A program made the translations under genes and the position numbers. Below the pieces are notes generated by a model, which did no database searches, was not told the DNA's origin, and saw only the letters and a list, made by a program, of their open reading frames with translations. Positions 24,342 through 38,300 of a stretch of 64,000 bases of DNA are shown one piece after another. Position 1 is the first letter of the stretch. The number at the start of each line of letters is the position of its first letter. The stretch spans positions 69,701,556-69,765,555 of the forward strand of contig CM049310.1 of NCBI GenBank assembly GCA_026874595.1, written 5' to 3'. This DNA comes from Sipunculus nudus. Lineage: Eukaryota > Annelida > Sipuncula > Golfingiida > Sipunculidae.

Positions 24342-24440
24342 GACAGTCAACATCTTATTTAGCAATAGGCCAAGATATATTTTTGTTACCGTCAATTTAT
24401 TTTCAAAAAAACTTTTTTATATAATACATATATAATATAC
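23550..24440. repeat. Highly degenerate short tandem array with a TGACGGTCA-like core
   Basis: Phrases of the type TTTTTGTGACGGTCAACTTC, then TTTTTGACCATATACTAATA, recur roughly every 50-70 bp with many substitutions and indels. The array looks old. The interior (AT)n tract at 24258-24338 sits within it. Confidence 0.55.
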
Positions 24441-25499
24441 ATAAACCATTTTTTTTAAACAATATGCTAATGTGTTGGTTTTCCTCATCCTGGAAATTCA
24501 AAGGAGTGATTTAACGATTGTAAGCTTTCAAATTATTCTGCTATATCAATCATGCTCGAAACTTCGGTTGATAATAGATGTAAAATGTTTTATAATGGGT
24601 TTATTTTTTCTTACAACAGAGAGGGACAATGGCCAATAATACATTATACCAACACGTACGTATATTGAAAAAATGAACTAATTTAACTATTGATAAATGT
24701 AGAAGATATGCTGGGCATGCGATTAATTCAGTGTTACTTAATTGACCATAGTAAAGTTACAATATAACTGAAGTTTCAGTTTAAAAAAGAAAAAAACACT
24801 AAATGTATATTCTTTTTGTAAATACATAAAATATAACACGTGGTTAAAACACTTCACGGCAATTAAGACCTTTAAAATACCCTCTTTTACAGTAAGTCAT
24901 ATTGTTTTACGATAAAAAGACAAAATTAACCTGATTCATATGGCCCTACATTTGCCGATGATAAACATTAATTTCTATATACTCGTATAAGTTATTGAAA
25001 TATTCATCTTTTACACAATTATTCAATTCAAAGTTATTACGGACTATGAATCCTTGAATTTTAATACATAATTAAACCCTTAAATTTTAAAATATTTATT
25101 AATTCCTTATTGAATTGGTCCTTTTTACCAATATACACGTGATTTTATCTGACGCAGCAACATCAAATAACAATAGACGTTATCACGAAAAAAATTAAAC
25201 TAAGTTAATGTTTTTTCTTCACAAGTTTTATTTGAAAATAAGTATGACTATAAAATAAATGATTCAAAAATAATCTCAAGGTACATATAGTTTTGTTAAA
25301 TAAAAGCCTCTGTAAAAGTAAAACTGTCTATATAGACAGGTGGCCAGATAACCTTGCTCAGTTAATATAACTGAAACAATGAACAAGTATAAGCCTATGT
25401 ATATAGCTGCATATGACAGGTATAGCAAAATATTTGGCGAAAAGTGTCATTATGATGGCCACCTGTTTCAAACATTCTCAAATTAAAATAATTAACTCT

Positions 25500-25838
25500 C
25501 AACAGTCATCCCGAACCGATCACACCATTACCTACCAAAGAATAAGGATTCAAATCAACTGAAACATTATCGCAGGACGAATCTTGACCGTTGTATCCGG
25601 AATGCAAAACACATGGCAACCTTCCAAGACATTCCAGGCACGTATACCAAACAAAAAGTGGGGACCGTCCCCGGTTCATTGCGCGCCTCGCTACTGGTGA
25701 TCCAACGAACACGTCACACAAAGGCGCCAATTTTAACTCTCGCTGGCGGGTACATCAGTCAGTCCCGAGCAGACGACACCCGTGAGAACATCTCTACACT
25801 TGCTTCTGTCACTAACAACGCTGATTAGAAGGTGAACC
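25500..25838 (+). promoter_or_regulatory. Putative distal promoter and 5' UTR of the beta-propeller gene
   Basis: GC- and CpG-richer than its surroundings (GCGCGCCTCG, GGCGCC, GGCGGG), ending at the Kozak-like AACCATGG. An ACGTCAC (CRE/ATF half-site-like) motif lies at 25711-25717. An in-frame TGA at 25833-25835 just before the ATG supports the start. The transcription start itself is inferred. Confidence 0.5.
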
Positions 25839-26618
25839 ATGGCAGCCCTGAATGATGACAATAATAAGAAGGTAAGTTATTAGTCTAACTACAATTTATC
25901 AGTCATTCTGATGGTTTTAATTTTGGGACACACACACACGATGAAAAAAAAACCATACCATTATACATTAGATGTGTAGCGTGAGCCTGTCACTAGAAGA
26001 AATATTGTTAAACGTATTTTTATACGCATTCACTGTTTCGTGAGCATAAAGCAAATCACAACTTATTACATGATACCTATTATTCCTAGATACAAGTATG
26101 TCCACATGTACTTACAACACCATGACATTTTGTTGTATTTGCGGAGAACGGACTTCAGACTGTCTTTGTTTAGTTTACCTTGCTCTTAGAGATTAACAGC
26201 ATGGTATTATACCAACAAAGCCCATGTTTGTCAAACTCTTTATACCACTATTTACACATGTATTTCACACTCAAGTAAAACTCGGTTTCGTTCACACGTG
26301 GTGTCATACCACACAGCCGGACCCATCACTAACTATATATCACTGTGATGTGGGACATATATTTATACTAAGCTGTGTATAGTGAAACTTCCTAAGCCCC
26401 GATGCCATATGCACAATACTGATGGGCGGCATTGGTGTGTGAAATAACACACGCCGGGATCTGTTGTGTGTACTTATACCTGTATGTAAGCAGGTAGAAA
26501 GCAGACAGCTAAGGGCAAGGGGTAACGTAAGGTCACCCACGTATACCGAACCTAATGACCTCATCAGGTTATGTGCGGAACCATTAATAAGACATCAATA
26601 TGATGGAGTTGCGTGCAC

Positions 26619-26668
<50 letters not shown>

Positions 26669-27612
26669 TTATTTATTTATTTATTTATGTGTGTGTGTGT
26701 CTGTATGGCTGTGTGTCCAAGTCACCCGAGCCTCAGCTCTTCGTGTTCGAGTGTTTTTTTTTTCAAATGGAGAATGGGTAGTGGAGGTCTAGTGGTAAAA
26801 CGCTCGGCTCTCTCCGCTGGTGACCCGTGTTCGATCCCCAGAGTGGCTATGAGAGTGGTTTTTAGTGCCCCGTCCAAGGTCGGTGGTGTTCTCCAGTTTC
26901 CGCCAACTCCAGAGACTTCCAAATGCCACTGTCCGAGCCATGGAGAATGCCTCGTATTAGTTATTATAACGTTACTTGTACAATCCATGAAAAATAAATT
27001 CGAGTCCAACATAAAGTAAACAATAATTTAAGAAAAGGTAGATTAAATTATCCTTTGGTATTTTTATTAAATTCAAAATATTTTTATACTTTAGTTTTGT
27101 TTGGTTTTGTTTCGTCTTCATCCAAAAAACATTTATAAATATATTCCTATAACCGTATTAACAAAGTATTCACACACAAAAAAAAAATCATGTCAAATTA
27201 GAAATCACCTTTATTGTTTTTGTGCTTGTGATGAGTGTGAATTAAAAAATAATTTTCTTTTTGATATGTAAAGACAAGAAAGGATTAAAAAAAAGAGTAT
27301 TTCATCTAAAGACAATTGAGAAACAAAGGAGCTGTAAATTTGTTGTCACGTGACTGTTGTTTTGTGTATATGAGCTTCCTTTTAAGTAGAATAAAATATG
27401 TATGTGTTTATAGACTATCGACGGTAATAAAGTAAGCTACCTCTCAATTTTGGTATGACTATAAATGGCGACTCAGTAGCAAAGTTATATAGGGAGAGAC
27501 ATATGGGGACAGATATGTCTTGATCTGCTATTGACTCTACCATGCACTATTTCCGTCTGCTGAAAACCAATTATTATACTGCAAGTTTTAAAAATGTTTA
27601 TTTGGTTTGAGA

Positions 27613-27675
<63 letters not shown>

Positions 27676-29644
27676 TATATTATATATAATGGAAAGAAAA
27701 TGAATTTTAAGCATTGTTTGTCCCGGCTTAATATGCTAATTTCCCTCTTGAGGGGTGGTACGTTGGAAATGGTGTAATAGACGTTCCTTGTTAGGAGTTA
27801 TTACGGCTATCGTTCTTCAGATATTTTTTAATCTACACACACACACTATATGTAAGGTGTTATGGTAGATGACAGAGGGTGTCAAAAATATATCAACTGT
27901 TGTTGTGTGGACAAGAACGTCATATTATCCTTAAGTTAAATCCCTTGTCAAATACTTATAATTTTAGAAACATTTTGTTAAGGGTTTGAAAATTCAGGAT
28001 ATTACCTTACATTAAGTAACGGTTTGTATTGGATCTTTTTTATGTGATGTAAGCAATTAAGAAGCGAATGAACAAATCGAGTTTCTATCATCCGCCATAT
28101 GCCACAGACTCATGAAATGATTTTTTTTAGGTAACCATGGTGACAGGTCCTCTGGAAGGGAGCCAAGAGAAGATGAGCTCTGGAATCAGGAAAAGAAAAC
28201 CCTTCAGCCCGTGAGTACTATCAACCCGAGGCAGCTCTCATTGATCAATTATCATATCATTAACAGCTTGTCCTTTGTCGTTAAGTTTGGTGTTAGATAT
28301 AACCACATATAATACGTATCAGGAGGTAAAACTGTCACCAGTGTTTATTTAACAGCAAAAACACTCAAACAGATTTTGTGGATGGATGGGATAAGACCAT
28401 TTAATTTTGGTGCGGGTCTGGATCGATGGTTTGATCGAGAATAAACCTTTCGCCTTGGCGCTCCATCCACTGAGTGTTATTCCAGTTGTTTCACACCCCT
28501 GTTCTACACCCCTGATTTAAATAAATATATAATTTTGATTCTGTCTCTGGCTGTACATATGTTGATCATTGGGGTGACTCGGACCTTTCATTTCATTTCA
28601 TTTAGCAACCAGGAGGTTTTTATGAGAATCACGCATTACACCATGACATGTATTTAGAAACCCCCTGATCTATTTACAGAACTCTTTAGTCATTCTCTGA
28701 TACATATATGTCTTCGGGGGACATGTAATAACCAGAAAATACCAACGTGACGAAAAAAAGCCCAGAAAACAGATGACCCGAGACATGCTTTTTTATAAAC
28801 GCCATCACGTGATAAAAAAACAAACAGACAACAGACAATACAGATTGATAGACTCAAGTGTAAGACTGCAGGTACACAGGTAGAGATAAACTGGTGTTTG
28901 TAAACTGTACCATGATCAGTACACAACCAAATAATAAACCAGGTGTTGTCAGCAGGTTTTATTTCAGTAGGTCAGCGTTGTAGTGACTAACTATCATATG
29001 TATAATGGAAACGTTTCTCACGTAACATTGGTTTGTTTACCTTCTGAGGCAACCCGCACAGCACGGGGGTTTTATTATGTCAGCCACTATATGCCTTTTG
29101 TGTACAGTATGTATAAGTATAACCACACATGGCAATCTGTTATTATTACTTGTTCACCGCGAAGAAATCTCACTGACTGAACGATATGGCCTCTGTGGAG
29201 GTGAAACATTTGTTATCGGAGAAATTTAATAGGTAAGAATTTTGTGAAAGATTGTGTTAATCTGAGCAGCCTCTAATTATGATACTCCAAACTTTCAACG
29301 ACGAGTGATGTTTTATATTCATCTAATTTGTATTACCTACTAATACTTTTTCTTTCATATGCTTAGTTCCACAACTTACATTTCAAAGATCCTACATTTC
29401 GTGACTTATGATAAAAATATCCTGAAGCAATTTGGATTTTCGAACAGTTATTTAGACTCATTGTTTGACCAGAAACCGTCATATCAATTATTGCCATTTT
29501 TTTCTAGATTTAAATCACTAGAAACTTTATCGGATAAGAAATTACATTACTGTTATTAGCAATCGAGAAGGGTGCGGTAAATGTTTAATATACCATGTCC
29601 CTTTACCACCAGAATGCCACCAAAATGTTAATTCTAATGTATGA

Positions 29645-29698
<54 letters not shown>

Positions 29699-32048
29699 AT
29701 GAACATTATTTGGCGGATATGACTTTTGTAAAGTCTTATTCATGGAACTTTTCTTTAAATTTGTTTCAGCTATCACTTTATCTTCATGATTACAATGAAT
29801 TTCAATCTCATTCTTATATCTCAGAATGAGTTTAAATAATTACGAAATTACCATCATCAGTTAAACAGTTAGACTTCCTTTCAGGCTCTCATTATTGAAT
29901 ACAACCACCAGGACAGATTCGTCATGTATATAATGATGAATGTCAGGTCAAAACAAAAAAAGTGATCATCTCACTTTCTGGTTGTAATTGCGCCCAGCAA
30001 TGCCCACAAGTCAGCTGACGTAATCATCTACAAATAGTGTATATATCGACTGGCAGATGTCGCTACCGTCGGTACGGTTATTGTGTTATATATTAATGTC
30101 AGGTTTAGGAATAACTTTATCATCATTACTGGTAAAGATTAGACTCGAGAGATAGAGATGGAATATGTAATGTGAAAAATTTTGTAAACCCATCAAAAGG
30201 ATTCGGGAAGACTTCTCTTGGTAGATTTTAGTATATAAATATATTAAATACCCCTGTTCAAAATTATTCTTCCTCAGCACGTGTTATAGGTCTATCAGTA
30301 TGGTTACATGTTACAGTTATCTGAACCTTCATTGTACATCATATTAATGTTTCCATTCTTAATATTTTCCTCATCAGTTACTTCCCTTAAATTCAGCCGA
30401 ACAGATGCTCTTTACCCCTACCCACCTAGACGTGGCAGACCGTGAGTGAATATGTTTTCCACTAAAATATGAAAAATAAGACGTTATTCCATTCCTCGAT
30501 AGACCTATATTCCTGTTTGATGATCTTCTGTGCTGGCTCCTAAGCATACTTCCTCAATCGGTAATCTGCGACAGTCAAAGAACCATACATTAGTTATCAA
30601 ATTTACCGGCAGATGGCAATACCTATTCTAGGTGTAGCAATTTAAGCAATGTCAGCAAAGTAATCCTACCAACCACACTTATGTATACGCATTACCGGCT
30701 GCCCAGTAAGCACCACACCCTCCGTACACCACTAGGAAGTCCCCGTTCTGTTTTTTATCCATCAAGATGTTTACATAAATGCTTGAGCATTATTTTATCA
30801 AGTAGATACATGTAGCGTCCCGAAATGATATCGATAGTCGACTTTTTTTCACGTAATGTCATGTTGGTAAGAAATAAAACATACAAAATACGTCAGATAT
30901 ATGTAAATTGCGATTAAAAGGGTTGTGATTGCGGGAATAAACAGTAATATTTTATAGAAGGCTAAGCAAAATACGTGTCAAATCAAGTTATAGAAATAAA
31001 AAATTAAAAAAGCAAAGAGTTCAGTAAACGAAATCTGCCGTATAACACAAAAGTTTTATAACTTATGTTATTGACTATTATTAGCTAGAGTAGCTAATTT
31101 TAAACCTATGACTAACTTATGTTGCAGATGACTCGCATGTGTTTTTTTTAAGTCGGATTATTTATGCGTCTGAGCCGATTAATAACCAGTGACGCTTAGG
31201 AAGCACACAAAAGGTAATTACTCCCCGTGATCATTATAAAGGACAGGTCTCCTGCATGTCATGAACAGGCCCATTCTTACGCAATGGCTAAACAGTACAA
31301 TCGTTCAAGAGCTCCTCCGTTAACCGCTGCTTTGAATAGCATGATTCTTCGGGTTTCTTCATCGTCACCAGGGCTGGCACAGAGCAAAGGATTGTAATCA
31401 GACCAATGAGAGCGTGATATCGCACTGTGCATCCAGCTCTGAGTTTTTAACACATGACACCCCGCTCTCCTTGGTCTGATTCTTGGCCCTGTTCCAGGGA
31501 TGATCTAATCAAACCAATGAGAGCCGGGTTCTGGCTCTGGTTTCCTTAATCAGCAGAGTCTGTCTTGGAGTAATTGTGCTGATTAGGGGGGCTTGCTCTT
31601 TAAATGTGCTTATTAAATCGTGCTTCATGAAAGACAGAGAACATTGCAATACCAAGCAGCGGTTAAAACGGAGGAGATTTAAAACAAGCGCAGAGTAAAA
31701 GTACTGTGTAAGGAGTGTTGTCCATTCTCCACACAGAGGATTTGATAGCGGTCGTGCGCTCAGCACGCTTTTGCGCTGAAATTGAAATCGAACTCTTTCG
31801 CCTAGAAAATTGTAAATTATACTGTTTAGGTAAATAGGGCAAATATAGAGTAAGCATCGACACATCCATCAGAAATATATCCAAATTAAACCTTCAAAGG
31901 ATTTGATTGTCATTTATGTGTTCTATTTTGCTTAATCTTGACACAGATCACCGTTCAATTGCGTTTCTCCAAAATCTCAATTTTTGGCGCCGAATCAATG
32001 CCCAGTCTTATTAAAGTTCTCGTACACCCCCTCTCACACCCACAGTCA

Positions 32049-32123
<75 letters not shown>

Positions 32124-32318
32124 CTCCTCCTCCTCCTCCTCCTCCTCCTCCTCCTCCCCCTCCTCCTCCTCCTTTCTGTTTATTAGATACTGTATTTATT
32201 CCACAGTCCCGATCGCTTCTTCAAAGACGACGAAGATGAAAACATGGAGCCGAGGTACAAAAGGGAGAGAAGACTGGAAATCTCAAGGAGTTATGCAAGA
32301 GCCACTTCAAATGTTATG
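25839..32318 (+). CDS. Propeller gene, isoform A N-terminal exons (25839-25871, 28131-28210, 32207-32318)
   Basis: Exon 1 is only 11 codons (starts MAALNDDNNKK) and ends at AAG before GTAAGT. Exon 2 follows acceptor TTTTTTTTAG and ends in phase 2 before GTGAGT. Exon 3 follows TTATTCCACAG, encodes PPDRFFKDDEDENMEPRYKR and ends SNVM in phase 0 before GTAAGC. The 75 residues are charged and probably disordered, with two basic clusters. The interval includes long introns. Confidence 0.75.
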
Positions 32319-35300
32319 GTAAGCCGTAACTTAACAAGAGCTTGTATATTATAATTCCTCCACCAAGCAGAGAAAACGCTAAAACATGCTTAAAGCTTTT
32401 AATCATATGCACAATAGACCTAAACTATGGAGGTTGTACATTTATACCAAGGCCGCTGGAGTATTTGGAAGTCACGTTGCATGGTGGGCAGTTGATTTCG
32501 AAGCCCACAAACCCTGAACTGCGGGGGACGCTTTGCGGTTTAGTTAAAGTTAACCTCACTAGATGGCGCTTTTGAAATAACGCGAATTTGCTCCCTGCGA
32601 TTCCTGTTTTGGTCTTTCCCAAGATTAAGCATGATTTGACATTTTCGTTTTCACTGAATTGGGGATAGGCTTATGTGTTATTTTGCTTTCTTTATTAAAT
32701 CGGATGAATTGTATTCATGACTGTGATATATTTATGTACTAAGGTACTGTATGTTTAAATAAGTATAAAAAAATTAGTCCCTCACATATTAGGAGAAAGA
32801 ACCACTCCCCCCGCCACCCGCCACCCCCCTCAAGTCAGTCAAGATCTCGATCGTTCCACATGTGATCTCAAGTTTCAAAGATACTCTCGTATTGGGCGAT
32901 AATAAAAGTAAACTAGTCCCTTAACACTGGGTTATTTATATGAGCGCAAGCTTTTAAAATAGGTTTGTATTAATTTATGCAGTAAATGTGACGACGTCAA
33001 CGTATTTCCCGTTATATTCGACATGCCGATCATAACATTCCGATCTATGTTTCTAAACTTTAAAAATTCTGTCGAAGGGTTTACACCGGCCCTGAAACTA
33101 CTGTTCCAAGCGACGCTGGTGGCGACTTGATTCAATCGTCAAGTTATATTTACTATACTGATTAATTCATATTAGAGATTTAATAAAGTTATTTACAATA
33201 CTGGTTATTCATATGAGAGATTTAAGGTTTCAACAAACCTGGTTTAGAAGAAATATAAAATTTATAACGACGCAAGACCGGAGTACAGAGGGTAAATAAA
33301 GCGTAGGTGCATGCCGCGTCCGCCCGTTTTAAATAAACCAGTGGACATAGTTGGATTTCATCTGCTTGGAGCACCATACACTTGAAAGCCTCTTAAATTA
33401 CGGGGCCACCTCTCTTTAGGTATGTAATCCTGACCCCTCAATCAGGCGATAAGTCACCAAGCCCGCAAGGTCTTATCTTAAGTACCCCACGAGGGTATCA
33501 TTCTAACGGTGTGTAGGTCATGAATGAAATGCAGCTTAAAACAGTCAGCGCCCCACCTCGCTGTTACCTGTTTCTATAGTATGCGGTAGGCTCTCCTGGG
33601 AATAAACCAATCACGTCACAGGTGTGAAAGTCGAGATATCGATCTCGCACAGTTCTCGCGCCGTCGTGGACCATGGAGGTAATACGAGCCGCTCACCGCT
33701 GGAACTTAACTGTCCAACCTTACGATGACTTTGAACATCCTATGCATAGAAATTTATTAGGATTAAAGAACGACTTTTCCCGAGTACATCACGCGTCACC
33801 ATGGAAATGGTATGTGAGACAGTATGGACCTATGAAACAGTTCACGTGGACAGGGAATACCTGGCTGGGATCCATGGACAGCAATTCTATGGTAATTTTT
33901 GCAAACTTGGTACCAAATCAAATCACAAATAAAATTCACCGTCAGAGGCAAATGGCGTTTTTTAACTTAAAACTACTTTATTTCTACCACACATTTACAT
34001 TTACCTATTTTAAGATAATTTTGCGTGTAATTTTCTCTCACAAAGAAGATGACAGATATCAAACGGCTTTATTTTTAGTTTATCAATTCTTCGCGCAACC
34101 ATAATTCTTCAAAGAAAAGCAAAAATTTAACGTATTTATATTTAACTTTTCACACTGTAAATAAGAAACATGTTAAATTATATGTACAGATTATTCTGAT
34201 TCTCGCATTGAAATTTAGATATGACATGAGAAACGCCAAATACACATTTATTCATTTTTGTACAAAGCACCAATAATGGAAAATTCATCGGATACTGTAC
34301 TCTTCAAACAGCGCATCTTGGTTTTTACATGAAATGCCACGCTATGTGAGCTTAACCCAGTAAACGTCTGTAGGCTGTTCTTAACCCACTACTGAAAATT
34401 CCTTAAATTCCTTTATCGTCTCGGCCAACCTTTTTTATCTTAACCACATGAGAGCTTAGGTCATTAACTACACGATTTTAAATGTATGGCATACTTCTGT
34501 CTTACATTTTTTTCTAGAGTAACCACAGAATAGAGAACTTAAAAATCGCTGTATCAGGTTGGCTAGATTTATCACTGTTTCAAAATTTAGAGAAAAATGA
34601 TTATCTGGTGCTTGTTTATATGTTTAAATCCATGCATTCCACATTAGTTCAGAAGGCTTCATTTGAATGATCTCCCTGTGAGTTCATATTGATTTCCGTA
34701 GATTCATGAACGTTATCATATCTACGGATCCATATATATTGATCAGTTACACCTGTAAATCAAACTGACAGGACAAATTCTAACTGAACCTATTTGTATT
34801 TATTAGAGTGATATATTGTGGATTACTTCATAGTCGCGATTTTCAAATCTTCATTGTTTCGCAAGGGTCTCAACAATGTAAATAACCATACTTATATCAA
34901 GTGCCTAATAACAACAGTGTATTTTATACTGTGAAATACTGTGGATAGCTTCATATTCGCGAGGTTACATATTCGCGATTTTCATTACTTCAGTGTTTCG
35001 CGAGGGTTTGCACAATGTACAAAACCAGTATTAGTATCAAGTACCTAATTACTACAGTGTATTTATTACAGTGAAATACTGTGGATAGCTTCATATTCGC
35101 GATGTTACATATTCGCGATTTAACATATTCGCGATTTACACATCTTCTTTGCTTCGCGAGGGTTTACACAATGTACATAACCAGTATTAGTATCAAGTAC
35201 CTAATTACTACAGTGTATTTATTACAGTGAAATACTGTGGATAGCTTCATATTCGCGATGTTACATATTCGCGATTTTACATATTCGCGATTTACACACA

Positions 35301-38300
35301 TCTTCTTTGCTTCGCGAGGGTTTACACAATGTACATAACCAGTATTTATCATCAACCTTTGGATTACGGTAACGTTAAAAGTATGCTAATATCGACGCTA
35401 CCTGCATTATATACGTGTGAAGCCATTAAACCCATAGAATAAATTACTGTGTATTGTGTAAATGTGCAGATGTTGCGTCTTCTTTACGAAAGTTTTATTT
35501 TCGCGATAATTTCCTCTTCTTGAATATCGCGAATCTGAAACCTTTGCGAATAAAAAACAAACCGCAGTAAGTCTGGACGAAATAGCTAATAATCGCGTCA
35601 TTTATTTTGTTTTGTGTGCTGTGTATTAGAGTAACACACAACCAATATATAAATATGATTACAAGAACATAAAGGGTGGCCTACCCTTGTTGCAGTGAAG
35701 GGTCTTCATGATGAGTGAAGATGAGGACTGTTTAGCGCCATGGTTTTTATAAAAAAAAATGGATACATAAATTGTTTAGGAAGCATTTGTAACCTGAGTC
35801 CCACACGAGAACATATCCAAGCGCCAGAGAGAGGCAACCACCCACACACATATGCACATACACAGAATAACTGTATATAATTTCAGTATTTAATTGTAAG
35901 CAAACAAGTATCAGCGCACGATGAAGTTATAAATGAAATCAGGGAACACTGTTCTTAGATTAAAACTTAGTGACACCACCAATGTCCACCACAGAAGACA
36001 CTAGAAAGCGCTAGGAGACTACATGTGTACCTCCGCCAACATTCTGGATCCGAGACCAGGATCACAATATCATCACATATCAACTCTGTCCGTCAGAATA
36101 AAGGCCTAACAAAGGCCTAAGGTATATACTTCTGTTTGGAAATGAACACTTACATTTTTACACGGTACAAGTGACAACGATGATTCCAGTTATCCAACCA
36201 AGGAATAGTAAAGAAATTTTAAATCTAAATATAGTATTATAATCCTGCATGTTTAGCACCAAAATTTAATGGATTAAGTAAATTTGCAGTTCACATTATT
36301 TCATGTAACCCCAGTCATAATTTTTTGAGTTGCAGTTGCTAACAGAAAAACCAGCCAAACCAAGGCATCTTTTACACACACACAAATTGTATTTCACTAT
36401 AACAAAAGAAATACATCATCTAAAGATTTGAAAAATTTAGAAGCAACGCTCTGCGTTCATCCGTTATGACATAGCTCACTGGTGCGACAATTTTGTATTT
36501 AAGTGTCATATTGCGGATTATTATATCTAATGCACCAGTCCGCTTATCCCTGTGTGCACAGTGAGAGTCAGTTGCCCTCAGCTTGTAATTACCGCTATTT
36601 ACTGAGCTCGAGTATCTGAATTCCATTTAATAGAGCCGCGATGCTGTGACACATTTTCCCCTGGTGGCAGCTGTGTTTCTGAACATGCATTTAACTTTAT
36701 CTCAAGATGACCCACAACTAGGATAATTACACACAGAACTTGACAGCCACCGGTCTTATGGACAACGTATACCGGATATGCTTCGTGAGTTATCTTGGCT
36801 GTACATTGATGCTGAGTCCATCGATAATATTAATATAGGCCGTACCCACGCTATACTGCAGGGTTTAAAAAGAAACGGCGGTCTGTTACACATTCGCTTT
36901 CGTGATATACTGGTACTTTCCAATTGAAACTAACCTACATTACAACTAAACTATGTCATCACTTTTAAGCATAGCACACGGAAAGATCAATTTCATTTTG
37001 CTATTTCGGATCGTAACTTGATTTTTAAAGAGGAAATATTAAGCTTTCGATTAAATAAAGTTTTTTACCACTTTTAGAGAACTGCATTAGCAGACGAAAG
37101 GCATGTTTATGTGCTTTATGTCAAATGAGTTCATGTATGTCAGGTAAACTGATGCTCATCTACAAATGGAGTGTTTTGAGGCAACCAACACGGATCAGCT
37201 CCTATGGTATTTTTGGCTCAACTGCCTGTCATACCCCCCCCCCCCCCAACTCATTTAAACAGAAAAAGATAACGTAACAATAGCACTCTATATACAGCGC
37301 ATACCTCCATCATCCAGATCCGCAAGAAATTGAAATAGTCTTCCATGGAACATGTTCCAACCTTCACAAAGTTTCATGGAAATGGATATAGTTTAAGTGT
37401 TTTGTTAAGAAACACTCCCAATCCCTCCCCCCGGCACCCCCCCCCCCCCTTCGCCACCATCCCCCAACCTCCCATACCCCCTCCCCGCTCCAAACCAGCC
37501 CCCCTCGTTATAACATACTATATATGTTATATGTATGTTATTATTTAGTACAGTGTTACATATCATATATAGAATTTTGTCTTCATAAATCAATTATAAC
37601 TGAAACTCCTCTGCCAAAGAAGAGCAAAGTAAAAAACGTTGTGTTAACTTTCGACTTTGTGTTCACACCTCACTGAGTGATATATATGTGGTCTAGATTT
37701 GTTATGTCACTGCCGTGGTCGACATAAATCAAAGGTTTTTGACCTGATTTATATAAAATTACGTCAATATGTCGCTGATAAACGGAGACATTCCTGTATT
37801 TATAACCATACAGGTTAACCACGGTCATTAACATATAAATTCTCAATCAAAACTGTTTTAACTAGAAATTTGCATTCTAAATCATTCACTTATTTTGCCT
37901 AAATTCCCATGTTCATTCCTGCATAAGTGACTGTAAATTTGTGAATATTCCTTGATGACCTCCTTGAATCCACACCAAAATCTAATCGGTTCATCATTGG
38001 CCACATCAAGAAATGTCCTGAACATTTAATTGGATTCCGTTCATGATTGCATGAGTTATGCTAGGTAAAACACACAAACACACACGAACGTATGCCCTCC
38101 TGGCAGAGGCAATGAAGTAATATCTTACAGTATTACACCACGAAAAACACACATGTACACCCATACTGCTATTATAGCGAGTGTTAAAATGGGGTACACA
38201 CTACCCGAGTCCAAGACCGAGTCCCTGAAAAAAATTGACTGGAGCCTGGACAAAAGTCTGCACTCGATACTGACTCCGCTGACCTCACAAAATGAAGGAT

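Larger units (their letters stand above)
22335..25500. other. Gene-poor AT-rich intergenic DNA
   Basis: No exon or RNA gene seen. Contains a (CT)n tract at 22629-22664, the degenerate array at about 23550-24440 and an (AT)n array at 24258-24338. Confidence 0.6.

Noticed and set aside
26600-27019. 139-codon frame over the AT microsatellite and SINE
   Set aside because: Low-complexity IY repeats followed by SINE sequence; no gene evidence.
31938-32322. Leu/Ser-rich frames over the CT/CTC tract
   Set aside because: Microsatellite translation; only the 32207-32318 part in the exon frame is coding.
34900-35350. CRISPR-like array
   Set aside because: Units are tandem without unique spacers of constant size, in an animal genome; an ordinary tandem repeat.
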